Origin: Clostridium sp. E02
Lineage (GTDB): Bacteria > Bacillota > Clostridia > Lachnospirales > Lachnospiraceae
Assembly: GCF_003833015.1 (NCBI RefSeq)
Contig: NZ_RJLQ01000021.1
Location: 1-64,000 of the forward strand
Length of the DNA: 64,000 nucleotides
Reading direction: 5' to 3'
Part shown: one piece after another, positions 41,757 through 50,182 of the stretch
How positions within the stretch are numbered: position 1 is the first letter of the stretch
How the letters are laid out: each line of letters opens with the position of its first letter
Program-made: the position numbers and the translations under genes
Notes under the pieces: model-generated
Databases searched by the model: none
What the model was told of the DNA's origin: nothing
The model's input: only the letters and a program-made list of their open reading frames with translations

Positions 41757-42311
41757 TCAGACAGCTACGGTTAGCTGCCAGACAGTTCTTCCGTTTTGCC
41801 ATAGCTTTGCATAAATATCTTTGCACTTTTTGTATTTGGCAAATCGTTTGACCGCCTCGCACTCATTGCAATATACTTTCCAGCACCCCAGACAGATACA
41901 GTTTTTTCCAGCATGTGTTATAAAACCAATTACATCCAAAAGCGGATAGCCAAGAAAAATCCCTATTTCGTGAGGAAATGTTTTTTCCTGCTTCAAACGC
42001 ACTTTTAACCTCAATAAGGCAGCCTCTACGCTTAAATTCTCGTATCCGTAATTTTTAAGAAAACAAGAAACTCCAGGTTTATTAAGATCCTGAATCAATT
42101 GCTTTTTTCTATAAACATAGATAAGTGCCTTATTCTGCTGTCTGCATAGTATTGTCAATGAAATCCCTTTCTCTCCCAACTGACTATTTAATCTATCAAA
42201 CTGTTCCATAAATTCAACTTCCGATGCCACGGTATGGTTAAACAGACTTGCTGACTTTAATGACGCGAGTGTTGGGGAGCAATATTCGATTAGATGTCTT
42301 TCTAGTAACAT
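41757..42311 (-). CDS. DUF3793 family protein
   Basis: The 184-residue protein fits DUF3793: an N-terminal helix, GVSCFLKNYGYENLSVEAALLRLKVRL, then PHEIGIFLGYPLLDVIGFITHAGKNC and a Cys cluster (CICLGCWKVYCNE). The cysteines could bind a metal or cluster. Function is unknown; the family often neighbours flavodoxin or iron genes, suggesting a role in iron limitation. It is upstream of flavodoxin in the same direction. Confidence 0.85.
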   Translation of the reverse strand: MLLERHLIEYCSPTLASLKSASLFNHTVASEVEFMEQFDRLNSQLGEKGISLTILCRQQNKALIYVYRKKQLIQDLNKPGVSCFLKNYGYENLSVEAALLRLKVRLKQEKTFPHEIGIFLGYPLLDVIGFITHAGKNCICLGCWKVYCNECEAVKRFAKYKKCKDIYAKLWQNGRTVWQLTVAV

Positions 42312-42385
42312 AGGAATACCTCCAGGTTTTATTTACGTTCCCATAATCCTGTCAAATATTGCCACTTGACGTTCAGGGCTGCTCT

Positions 42386-42405
42386 GGTTAGTTTTGGCTA
42401 ACTAA
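42386..42405 (-). promoter_or_regulatory. possible DtxR-type metal box
   Basis: GGTTAGTTTTGGCTAACTAA contains GTTAG/CTAAC arms and resembles the DtxR/IdeR consensus TTAGGTTAG-CTAACCTAA. It lies 75 bases upstream of the DUF3793-flavodoxin pair. Iron-dependent repression is inferred. Confidence 0.4.
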
Positions 42406-42600
42406 TAATAAAATACCATACTTTTTGAATCCAATCAACCCTTTCTATGCTTTATGGGAATTTTTATCTATAGAAGTAGTATCTGCAATAAAGGATAGCT
42501 TATATTTCCAATTTTTGTCAGAAATTCTTTATATATTTCACTTTAATTTTATAACGTAGTCAAAATTCCTTCATATTTTTCAGGTATTATAAGAATAGAA
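42406..42600. other. AT-rich intergenic, nothing recognisable
   Basis: No frame with a ribosome-binding site and no clear repeat. It probably holds the promoter of the structured RNA (TATTAT near 42585). Confidence 0.4.
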
Positions 42601-42604
42601 ACAT

Positions 42605-42787
42605 AAAAAATACAGAGCAGTCAGAGTGCTGTCATACATATGTTTTACTAAGTCGGTAGAGTTGCGGGTTAACTTCTTTGCCGGCTCAACCCAACAATCA
42701 GACTGGATTCCCTGATTATGAATCCAGGATTTAAATATAGTAAAGTAAGCCTAAGTTGTTATTCCAAACTTAGGCTTGCTTTTTTTA
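42605..42787 (+). ncRNA. structured RNA with its own terminator
   Basis: The stretch contains a stem with GGGTT/AACCC (42665-42692), a perfect 8-bp hairpin CTGGATTC/GAATCCAG (42703-42727) and an 11-bp terminator hairpin AAGCCTAAGTT/AACTTAGGCTT (42747-42777) with a T run. No frame with a start covers it. The segment CTAAGTCGGTAGAGTTGCGGGTT looks conserved-RNA-like; the raiA RNA class is one possibility, offered from weak memory. It could be an independent small RNA or an attenuating leader for the operon starting at 42875. Confidence 0.55.
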
Positions 42788-42800
42788 TTCGGGGCTTATT

Positions 42801-42828
42801 CACTTTTTTCAAACCAATACATATGATA
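42801..42828 (+). promoter_or_regulatory. sigma-K-like promoter of the legionaminic-acid operon
   Basis: CATATGATA (42820-42828) fits CATAnnnTA. CAC at 42801-42803 puts AC 16 bases upstream. It lies between the RNA terminator and the first gene, whose GGGGGG ribosome-binding site begins at 42862. This would give mother-cell, late-sporulation expression. Confidence 0.5.
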
Positions 42829-42874
42829 TATAAGAAATACGTATTTCTAATCCGCCATAAAGGGGGGCTTTATT

Positions 42875-43159
42875 ATGGCAAATTATAGACCACTTGTAAA
42901 AACCATAGGATCCGCATCCGCTGTTTCAGGAGAACTTGTTTCTGCCAATATTTCTACAACAAGCTGGGGACTTTTACTGGTAAGAGGAACCGCTTTATTT
43001 AGCAATACCGTTTTACCTAGTGGCGCAGTTGCTGTTTGGGAAAGTACAAATCCCACCACAGCATCTCCCGATCGTATCACATTTTCAAATGCAAATGCGA
43101 ACTACGGAATCACCTGCCGAGCTGGAGTACAGCTGGTATTAAAATTCTACTCACAATAA
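42875..43159 (+). CDS. unknown 94-residue Ser/Thr-rich protein
   Basis: First gene of the operon. The protein (MANYRPLVKTIGSASAVSGE ... GVQLVLKFYSQ) is rich in Ser, Thr, Ala and Val, with predicted beta-strands and no signal peptide, anchor or cysteine pair. I recognise no family. Ser/Thr content and its place before a Maf glycosyltransferase make it a candidate glycan acceptor; this is inference. AAGGGGGG precedes ATG 42875. Confidence 0.75.
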   Translation: MANYRPLVKTIGSASAVSGELVSANISTTSWGLLLVRGTALFSNTVLPSGAVAVWESTNPTTASPDRITFSNANANYGITCRAGVQLVLKFYSQ

Positions 43160-43175
43160 TAAATAGGAGGGTGCC

Positions 43176-43520
43176 ATGAACTTTTATTCCATTGACACCC
43201 TCAACAAAGGAGGGGAGAAATTGCCAAAACTACATTTTACCGGCTGCCAAATCATCTGCTCCAAAGTTGTGACAGCCGATGTAACCTTAAAGTATGACAG
43301 ATTTTTAATTACGGGAATCGTTTATAGTCCCACAGGAGTACCACTTCCGAAGGCAGCCGTGTTGATACGGGTGATCGATGAAGATTCGTCTGACTGTGAG
43401 ATTACTTTGGGTGTGACGTTTACCCTTTCCGATGGTTCTTATGGAATCTCTCTTCCAAAAATCACCGGAAAACGGTACCAATTAATTGCATATGCAGACC
43501 AGTCATGGAGGGAACTATGA
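43176..43520 (+). CDS. small protein with carboxypeptidase-regulatory-like beta-sandwich
   Basis: The 114-residue product contains one Ig-like/CarboxypepD-regulatory-like domain (residues ~40-110: LITGIVYSPTGVPLPKAAVLIRVIDED ... TLSDGSYGISLP). There is no signal peptide. Three further proteins in the operon share the pattern (G-T/I-V-Y at the first strand, a DGxY/GExx turn). Its stop overlaps the Maf start (ATGA). A structural role in a surface layer is likely but unproven. Confidence 0.78.
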   Translation: MNFYSIDTLNKGGEKLPKLHFTGCQIICSKVVTADVTLKYDRFLITGIVYSPTGVPLPKAAVLIRVIDEDSSDCEITLGVTFTLSDGSYGISLPKITGKRYQLIAYADQSWREL

Positions 43521-45250
43521 AAAAGTGCAAAACATCCGATGGCTTCCATGTCTATCGCATTCACCGGAATCATCGGTTTTACTATCTGGCAGACAGACAT
43601 GATTACAAACAAGAAATCACGAATCTTACCAATACACTAAGTGGCTTAACCTTTGATTCCATTGTATTTCTCTTTGGAATTGATACTGGAGCTTATTTGG
43701 AAGATTTAAAAAAACTTTTATGCGCCCAGAACCAGGTATTTATATTCGAACCCAATCATTGTGTTTATCAAAAATATAATTCTGATCTGGGAAATCATAT
43801 ACAGTTAATTTATTACGAAGAAAAAGAAGTGAAAAAAAAATTTCATGATACGATACAATTTAAAAATATAAACCACATTTATTTTTACGCCTTTGGTAAT
43901 TACAAACGAATTTATCAAAAGGAATATGACTCTTTAATCCGACACCTGGACTGGACCATGTTAAATGCCACTTCCCAAATAGATTTGGCAAAACGGTTTC
44001 AAACTGTATTTATAAAAAATATGATTGCAAATATGGACATTGTAACCCACTCCACTCCCATTCACAACTATTTATTTACCAATGTGGATGTACCTGCAAT
44101 TGTTGTATCTGGAGGTTCTTCCTTAGATCAAAATTTAAAAGACATGGTCAAATACAGGGATAAATTAAAAAACTTCTTCATTATTACTGGCACCAGAACG
44201 GTAGACGCATTGATTTCTAGTGGCATCCAGCCTGACCTTATCGTTTCTGTCGATCCGGTAAATGCCAACTACGAAATGATGAAACATCATCTCGATCTTC
44301 CCGTCCCTCTCGCCTATTACGAGTATAGCAACCGCTATCTGCTTCGAGAATACCAGGGGGAAAAAGTGTTTCTCTCTCTTTTGTTCTCCAAAATCTTAAT
44401 CGGATATCAGCATTTAAAAGGAGTTTATTGCGGCGGTTCTGTCGCTCATGCCTGCATTGACATTGTGAATTTGCTGGGCTGCTCTCCCATCTTTTTCATC
44501 GGTCAGGATTTTGCATACACCAACCATAAGCATCATGCAGACAGTGCAACCTTTCCCTATGACAGCAGCTTAAAATACAAAACACAGATATCCGTAAAAG
44601 ACATCTACGGCAATCAGACTGGAACCACCATTACGCTAGATCATTTTCGTAAAAATTTAGAATCCTATATAACCAAGTACAAAGACCAGTCCAGAGTCCA
44701 GTTCTACAACTGTTCTTATGGGGCCGTAATCGAGGGTGCTCCTCACAAAGAAATAAAAGAAGTATTAGAAACCATTTCTTTTTCTGGTACTAAAACCCCT
44801 CTAACCACAAGTCACGATCTAGTTTTTCCCAGTGAAGAAATGATTACTACCTTATTGGATTATATCAATGACACGTTAACAAAAGCGAGCCAGGGACTAG
44901 AATTAACCAGTCAGATCCTTTCTGAACATCAGAACAAATCTCTCTTAAAAATTCCGGATGACGATTTGGATCTGCAAAAAATTCTATATATTTTGCAAAT
45001 TGTAAACAATTTTGAAAACAACCCAATCAGCCGTTTTTTCGGAGGCTATTTGACCGAATTTTTATATGAAATGAAAGAAAAAAACAGCTCCATGCTTGCA
45101 AAGGATTATGATAAGTTAACTTCCAACCTACAATACCAGGCTGGATTCTTCCATGCGTACTTTGAGCTGCTAACCAAGATACTTTTAGAGATAAAGGAAA
45201 CCACACTTTTAACGGTATCAGAATTCTACCCGTCGCATATAGTTAAGTAA
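43517..45250 (+). CDS. Maf-type motility-accessory/DUF115 glycosyltransferase
   Basis: The 577-residue protein has the central DUF115 (MptE-like) Rossmann domain with VVSGGSSLDQNLKDM, IITGTRTVDALISSGIQPDLIVSVDP and IFFIGQDFAYTNHKHHAD. In Campylobacter, Clostridium and others, Maf proteins of this kind transfer CMP-nonulosonic acids (pseudaminic or legionaminic acid) to flagellin Ser/Thr. No flagellar gene is in the window, but all core legionaminic-acid enzymes follow, so it is probably the cognate transferase for another acceptor. ATG 43517 is chosen (GGAGG five bases upstream). Confidence 0.87.
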   Translation: MKKCKTSDGFHVYRIHRNHRFYYLADRHDYKQEITNLTNTLSGLTFDSIVFLFGIDTGAYLEDLKKLLCAQNQVFIFEPNHCVYQKYNSDLGNHIQLIYYEEKEVKKKFHDTIQFKNINHIYFYAFGNYKRIYQKEYDSLIRHLDWTMLNATSQIDLAKRFQTVFIKNMIANMDIVTHSTPIHNYLFTNVDVPAIVVSGGSSLDQNLKDMVKYRDKLKNFFIITGTRTVDALISSGIQPDLIVSVDPVNANYEMMKHHLDLPVPLAYYEYSNRYLLREYQGEKVFLSLLFSKILIGYQHLKGVYCGGSVAHACIDIVNLLGCSPIFFIGQDFAYTNHKHHADSATFPYDSSLKYKTQISVKDIYGNQTGTTITLDHFRKNLESYITKYKDQSRVQFYNCSYGAVIEGAPHKEIKEVLETISFSGTKTPLTTSHDLVFPSEEMITTLLDYINDTLTKASQGLELTSQILSEHQNKSLLKIPDDDLDLQKILYILQIVNNFENNPISRFFGGYLTEFLYEMKEKNSSMLAKDYDKLTSNLQYQAGFFHAYFELLTKILLEIKETTLLTVSEFYPSHIVK

Positions 45251-45273
45251 TCAAGTGAAAAAGAGGGATTGAT

Positions 45274-45435
45274 ATGGAACCTAAATTTGAGGACAATAAA
45301 ATTGACAGTAGCTACAAGGAAATAAAAGTCAATAAAATGATCGTAAACGGGAGAGAACAAGAAGGAAATATTATCCATGCAGAAGACACCAAAAATGTTC
45401 AGGAATTAAACGTAACCGTATATACACAATCATGA
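45274..45435 (+). CDS. 53-residue unknown protein
   Basis: ATG 45274 follows GAGG by seven bases, 23 bases after the Maf stop. The product (MEPKFEDNKIDSSYKEIKVN ... ELNVTVYTQS) is acidic and Lys-rich with no signal. It is placed within the operon and followed 29 bases later by another small gene, which supports expression. No family recognised. Confidence 0.65.
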   Translation: MEPKFEDNKIDSSYKEIKVNKMIVNGREQEGNIIHAEDTKNVQELNVTVYTQS

Positions 45436-45464
45436 ATGAATAAAAAGGGGGAAAGAGAAGGATC

Positions 45465-45791
45465 ATGGACTATGTAAATAAAAATTCTTTCTGCGTCAAT
45501 GGTAACAGACTAAACCCTTTGAAAGAAAATCATTTTAACTTTCATTTGTCACGGAGAGATTTCCAAATTATCAAAGGCACCGTATACAGCCCTATCAAGA
45601 TTCCCTGCAGCCATACCGTCTTGCAGGTATCGGAAATTGATTGTGACACCCACAAAAAAAGATTGCTGGGCTATACGCTCACAGATGATAATGGAAATTA
45701 TCTGATATCAATGAAAGCAAAACCCTATAAAAATTATGAAATCACGATTTTTACCCCTCTTATAACAAACAAAAAGGAGGCTGCCTGTTGA
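45465..45791 (+). CDS. small beta-sandwich protein, paralog 2
   Basis: The 108-residue protein has one domain like that of the 114-residue protein (IIKGTVYSPIKIPCSHTVLQV ... LTDDNGNYLISMKAKPYKNYEI). It is basic and lacks a signal peptide. The stop overlaps the next start (TTGA). Function is unknown; it probably belongs to the same assembly. Confidence 0.75.
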   Translation: MDYVNKNSFCVNGNRLNPLKENHFNFHLSRRDFQIIKGTVYSPIKIPCSHTVLQVSEIDCDTHKKRLLGYTLTDDNGNYLISMKAKPYKNYEITIFTPLITNKKEAAC

Positions 45792-46117
45792 GTGGCTATC
45801 AAGAAATCGTACTTTCGCCAGAAAATTTCAAAAACAAAAATACCATACAAGCAGCCATCCTGTTAGAATCTCCATGTGATGTGCTGCTGACTGGTACCGT
45901 TTATAACATCAACTGCGAATGCGTTGAAGGTGCAGTCGTCCAAATAACGGAAATTTCCCGTGGAAATCAAAGAAAGAACTTAGGTTTTGTTATCACAAAC
46001 CTGTTGGGAGAATTTGCTGTTTCGGTAAAAAACAATAAAACGGTTAGTTACCAACTTGATATCTACGAACCACTTTTTCCAATTGATAAGGGGGGAGAGG
46101 AATGGAACACGCAATAG
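45788..46117 (+). CDS. small beta-sandwich protein, paralog 3
   Basis: The 109-residue protein starts at a TTG that overlaps the upstream stop; GGAGG lies eight bases before it. It repeats the fold (LLTGTVYNINCECVEGAVVQI ... LLGEFAVSVKNNKTVSYQL). No signal or anchor. Confidence 0.73.
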   Translation: MSGYQEIVLSPENFKNKNTIQAAILLESPCDVLLTGTVYNINCECVEGAVVQITEISRGNQRKNLGFVITNLLGEFAVSVKNNKTVSYQLDIYEPLFPIDKGGEEWNTQ

Positions 46118-46311
46118 TCAAAGGATTTGTTCGATACACAAACCGCAATCCAGCTAGTGAGGTAATCGTAATTCTGGAGAAATTAAACGAAGATCAACAG
46201 GGGATTTATCTAAACTATACGTTGACAAATCGTCGGGGAGAATTTTGTTTTTTTATTCCAGATAAAACATGTACATATTGCATCAAAGTGTTTGATAATC
46301 ATCATATTTAA
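46102..46311 (+). CDS. small beta-sandwich protein, paralog 4 (short)
   Basis: A 69-residue single domain (IVKGFVRYTNRNPASEVIVILEKL ... TNRRGEFCFFIPDK). It overlaps the previous gene by 16 bases and starts after GGGGGGAGAGG. It is the shortest of the four paralogs, with no N-terminal extension. Confidence 0.72.
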   Translation: MEHAIVKGFVRYTNRNPASEVIVILEKLNEDQQGIYLNYTLTNRRGEFCFFIPDKTCTYCIKVFDNHHI

Positions 46312-46323
46312 AGGGGGCATTCT

Positions 46324-47304
46324 ATGAAAAAGGTACTGGTTACCGGTGCCGACGGCTTCATTGGAAGCCATCTGACAGAAACACTAATCCATAACGGGTA
46401 CCAGGTAAGAGCATTTACCTGCTACAATTCATTTGGAAGTTTTGGGTGGCTTGATACTTTGCCGGAAGTTATCCGGGAAGAGATTGAAATAATACCAGGG
46501 GATATCCGGGATCCAAATGGGGTAAGGGATGCTGTAAACGGAATGGACTCCATCTTTCATCTCGCTGCTTTGATTGCCATCCCATACAGCTACCATTCCC
46601 CGGATTCCTATGTAGATACAAATATCAAAGGAACCTTAAACGTATTGCAGGCAGCAAGAACCCTTGAAACGAACCGAGTACTAATCACATCCACCTCAGA
46701 AGTCTATGGAAGTGCACAATACGTTCCCATTGACGAGAATCACCCTTTATGCGGACAGTCCCCCTATGCAGCAACCAAAATCGGTGCGGACCAACTAGCT
46801 GGGTCTTTTTATCGTAGCTATTCTCTCCCTGTCACCATTGTACGTCCATTTAATACATATGGGCCCAGACAATCCCAAAGGGCCGTAATCCCTTCCATCA
46901 TCGGACAACTGCTTTCTGGTGTAGAGCAAATACAGTTAGGCAGTCTTACTCCCACCAGAGATTTTAATTATGTAATGGACACAGTCAATGGATTTGTAGA
47001 AATTGAACGCTCCAGTCAGACCATTGGCGAAACCATCAACATTGCCAGTCAACAGGAAAGTACCATCAAATACCTGGCAGAAGAACTGATCCGACAGATT
47101 AATCCCAATGCAAAAATTATAATTGACAACCGCAGAATCCGTCCAGAAAAAAGTGAAGTAACCAGATTGCTCGGCTCTAGCCTAAAGTTAAAGAGTCTGA
47201 CAGACTGGAAACAAGAATATCCGCTATCTCTTGGTCTGGAAAAAACCATCCAGTGGATGAAAACCCATAAAAAATGGAATGAAACCGGATATTATCGTCT
47301 CTAG
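46324..47304 (+). CDS. legB: NDP-sugar 4,6-dehydratase, LegB-like
   Basis: The 326-residue extended SDR has GADGFIGSHLTETL (NAD), TSTSEVYGSA, catalytic Tyr-Lys in SPYAATKIGAD and the substrate segment RPFNTYGPRQS. It matches NAD-dependent dehydratases that open the legionaminic-acid path, making 4-keto-6-deoxy-GlcNAc from GDP- or UDP-GlcNAc. It precedes the aminotransferase by 18 bases, in the usual order. Confidence 0.88.
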   Translation: MKKVLVTGADGFIGSHLTETLIHNGYQVRAFTCYNSFGSFGWLDTLPEVIREEIEIIPGDIRDPNGVRDAVNGMDSIFHLAALIAIPYSYHSPDSYVDTNIKGTLNVLQAARTLETNRVLITSTSEVYGSAQYVPIDENHPLCGQSPYAATKIGADQLAGSFYRSYSLPVTIVRPFNTYGPRQSQRAVIPSIIGQLLSGVEQIQLGSLTPTRDFNYVMDTVNGFVEIERSSQTIGETINIASQQESTIKYLAEELIRQINPNAKIIIDNRRIRPEKSEVTRLLGSSLKLKSLTDWKQEYPLSLGLEKTIQWMKTHKKWNETGYYRL

Positions 47305-47322
47305 CATGGAAAGGAAGGTGCC

Positions 47323-48501
47323 ATGATTCCTTTATCTGTTCCCTCGTTGGGGGAAAAAGAAAAAAAATACGTTACCGATGCACTTGCAAACGGTTGGGTT
47401 TCCACTGCTGGAAGTTATGTGACCCGGTTTGAAAAGGACATGGCTGCCTATCTTAGAGTCAACCAAACCGTTGCCCTGCAAAGTGGAACCGCAGCTCTGC
47501 ACTTAGCTTACTTACTTGCAGGAATTGGACCCGGCCAAGAAGTGATCGTTCCTACTCTTACCTTTATTGCCGCAATTAACCCCATTCGGTATCTGGGGGC
47601 AGTTCCTGTTTTTATGGATTGCGATTCCTCTCTATCTATAGACTGTGAAAAATTGGAACAGTTTCTCACTACTCAATGTGAGAAAACAAAGCAAGGACTA
47701 AAAAACCGACAATCAGGCCGTATTATAAAAGCAGTCACAGCCGTCCACATCTTTGGTAACATGGCGGATCTTGTAACCCTGCGATCCTTGACTGACCGTT
47801 TTTCACTGGTTCTGATCGAAGACGCCTCCGAAGCACTTGGCACCAGATATCAAAAAGGAATCTACAAGGGCTGGTACGCTGGTACCATAGGTGATTTTGG
47901 CGTTTTTTCCTTTAATGGCAATAAAATCATTACCACCGGTGGAGGCGGAATGCTGGTCGCCAAAGATGAGTCCCTTTTGAATCGGGCGCGTTATCTTTCC
48001 ACACAGGCAAAAGACGATCCACTCAACTACGTTCACAATGAGATTGGATATAACTACCGTATGACAAATCTGCAGGCGGCTCTGGGGGTGGGGCAATTGG
48101 AATGTCTGGAAGCTTTTATTAAAATCAAGAAAAAGAATTATCGCCATTACAGCGATGCCTTACAGCATTTGGATCAATTCCTTCTTCTTCCTTTCCAAAA
48201 GTCTGCAAGGTGCAATCACTGGTTCTATTCTTTATTTATAAAAAATCCACATCTGAAACGGGATTTTTTGATGAATCAGCTAAAAGAAGCAAAGATACAA
48301 ACAAGACCAATCTGGAAACTGAACCATACCCAGGTTATGTATGAGAACTGTCAGACCTATCAGATTGAAAAAGCCCCTTTCTATCAATCACGTATTCTCA
48401 ATCTCCCATGCAGCGTTGATTTGAAAGAAAACGATATCGAACAGGTAACTGAAACCTTAAGGGAAATCAATGAACGGGAAGGACGATCTATGTGGATGTA
48501 A
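47323..48501 (+). CDS. legC: sugar-4-aminotransferase, LegC-like
   Basis: The 392-residue DegT/DnrJ/EryC1-family PLP enzyme has LQSGTAALHLAY, the Asp of LIEDASEALG, and the PLP-lysine in FSFNGNKIITTGGGG. It aminates the 4-keto sugar made by LegB. GGAAGG precedes the start. Confidence 0.88.
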   Translation: MIPLSVPSLGEKEKKYVTDALANGWVSTAGSYVTRFEKDMAAYLRVNQTVALQSGTAALHLAYLLAGIGPGQEVIVPTLTFIAAINPIRYLGAVPVFMDCDSSLSIDCEKLEQFLTTQCEKTKQGLKNRQSGRIIKAVTAVHIFGNMADLVTLRSLTDRFSLVLIEDASEALGTRYQKGIYKGWYAGTIGDFGVFSFNGNKIITTGGGGMLVAKDESLLNRARYLSTQAKDDPLNYVHNEIGYNYRMTNLQAALGVGQLECLEAFIKIKKKNYRHYSDALQHLDQFLLLPFQKSARCNHWFYSLFIKNPHLKRDFLMNQLKEAKIQTRPIWKLNHTQVMYENCQTYQIEKAPFYQSRILNLPCSVDLKENDIEQVTETLREINEREGRSMWM

Positions 48502-49538
48502 AAAAACTTTTTATTTCACCAGACTGCTCCATACGGGATGCCATTCGGCAATTGGATCAGACGGCTAAAAAAATCCTATTGGTAATTGGCAACGGGAAAC
48601 TAACTGGTGTCGTCACCGACGGAGATGTAAGACGATGGATCTTAAAGAATAAGGACATTTCCATGCCGGTAAATCTAATTATGAATCCTCATCCCATTGT
48701 CGTCAGTAAAGAAGAAACCGACCAGGCCCCAGTCATTATGAAGCTAAAACGAATTGATGCACTCCCTGTTCTAGGTGACAACCAAGAGGTCATGGACGTA
48801 CTTTTCTTTCATGAACTTCCTGACCAGAAACGTTATAAGGTAAAAAAGAACCACACTCCTGTAATCATTATGGCAGGTGGGAAAGGGTCAAGGCTCTATC
48901 CCTATACAAAAATTATTCCAAAACCTTTGATTCCAGTGGGTGACACTCCCATAGTTGAACGAATTATGAATCAATTAAAAACCGATGGGTTCTATGATTT
49001 TTATCTCACTGTAAATTATAGAAAAGAACTCATTAAAGCATATTTTAACGAGGATGACCGATACCAGCTTCATTTTATCGAAGAAAATACTCCCCTTGGC
49101 ACCGCCGGATCCCTGACCCTTTTAAAAGACCGGATTAACGGGAGTTTTTTTGTTACCAACTGCGATATTTTAATTGACATTAATTATGAAAAACTGCTTG
49201 CATATCATAAGAGCTGCAAGAACCAGATCACACTGGTTACTGCAATGAAAAATTATGAGATACCCTACGGTGTTATTTCCTTAGATGAGAAAGAATCTGT
49301 CTCTTCTTTAACGGAAAAGCCCAAATATGAGCTGTTGGTCAGTACCGGATTTTATGTACTTGAAACAGATATCTTAAAATACATCCCAGAAGATTCCTGT
49401 TTTGATATGCCAGATTTAATCCGCTTTTGTTTGGACAACAAGGAAAAAGTTGGAGCATACCCGGTTATGGATAGCACTTGGATGGATATGGGGGAGTTTA
49501 GTGAAATGAAAAAAATGGCAGAAAGAATGAAGTTATGA
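48492..49538 (+). CDS. ptmE: CBS-nucleotidyltransferase, PtmE-like
   Basis: The 348-residue protein has two N-terminal CBS domains (~1-115) then a nucleotidyltransferase domain (IIMAGGKGSRLYPYTKIIPKPLIPVGDTPIVERI). In Campylobacter PtmE makes the GDP-GlcNAc that feeds legionaminic acid. Its presence hints at the GDP-linked route, but ptmA, ptmF and pgmL are not seen. The GTG start at 48492 overlaps the legC tail. Confidence 0.82.
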   Translation: MDVKKLFISPDCSIRDAIRQLDQTAKKILLVIGNGKLTGVVTDGDVRRWILKNKDISMPVNLIMNPHPIVVSKEETDQAPVIMKLKRIDALPVLGDNQEVMDVLFFHELPDQKRYKVKKNHTPVIIMAGGKGSRLYPYTKIIPKPLIPVGDTPIVERIMNQLKTDGFYDFYLTVNYRKELIKAYFNEDDRYQLHFIEENTPLGTAGSLTLLKDRINGSFFVTNCDILIDINYEKLLAYHKSCKNQITLVTAMKNYEIPYGVISLDEKESVSSLTEKPKYELLVSTGFYVLETDILKYIPEDSCFDMPDLIRFCLDNKEKVGAYPVMDSTWMDMGEFSEMKKMAERMKL

Positions 49539-50182
49539 AGAACAAACTTCTCTTACTTGGTGGAGGCGGTCATGCCAAAAGCATCCTTGACACCATTGGA
49601 TCTTTAAATGATTATAGCGTTTATGGCATTCTAGATTCCAAGAAAGAACTCCACACAAAGATTCAAGGTGCAGAAATCATTGGTCGAGATGAAGATCTTC
49701 TTTCTTACTATCAGAAAGGAATCCAAGATGCAGTTCTTTCCGTAGGAAGTGTGGGAAATCCCAAAATAAGGATCTCACTTTATCAAACCGGGAAAAAAAT
49801 AGGATTCCAATTTCCCAATATCATAGACCCCAGTTCCGTCTTATCTCAATCCCTTGTGATGGGAGAAGGCAATTTTATCGGAAAAGGAGTGCTCCTTGGA
49901 CCTGATGTCACAATCGGAAACGGCTGCATTATCAATACGGGGGCCATCTTAGAACATGGAACGAATATAGGAGATTTTGTCCACGTAGCCCCAGGATGTG
50001 TTTTGTTGGGGAATGTTACCATTGGAGCAAATACTCATGTTGGGGCAAACACAACGATTTTACAAAATGTAACCATTGGAAGAAACAGTTTGATTGGGGC
50101 AGGAAGTCTTGTATTAAACCATATCCCATCCCACTGTCTGGCTTATGGAAGTCCGGCAAAGGAGGCAGGTCATTATGAATAA
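49535..50182 (+). CDS. legH: sugar O/N-acetyltransferase, LegH/NeuD-like
   Basis: A 215-residue PglD/NeuD-type protein: an N-terminal Rossmann part (LLGGGGHAKSILDTI) and C-terminal hexapeptide left-handed beta-helix repeats (IGNGCIINTGAILEHG ... IGANTHVGANTTILQNVTIG). It probably N-acetylates the 4-amino sugar. It overlaps ptmE by four bases. Confidence 0.85.
   Translation: MKNKLLLLGGGGHAKSILDTIGSLNDYSVYGILDSKKELHTKIQGAEIIGRDEDLLSYYQKGIQDAVLSVGSVGNPKIRISLYQTGKKIGFQFPNIIDPSSVLSQSLVMGEGNFIGKGVLLGPDVTIGNGCIINTGAILEHGTNIGDFVHVAPGCVLLGNVTIGANTHVGANTTILQNVTIGRNSLIGAGSLVLNHIPSHCLAYGSPAKEAGHYE

Noticed and set aside
42605-42787. Cyclic-di-GMP riboswitch before the Maf operon
   Set aside because: The conserved class I and class II c-di-GMP core motifs are not visible.
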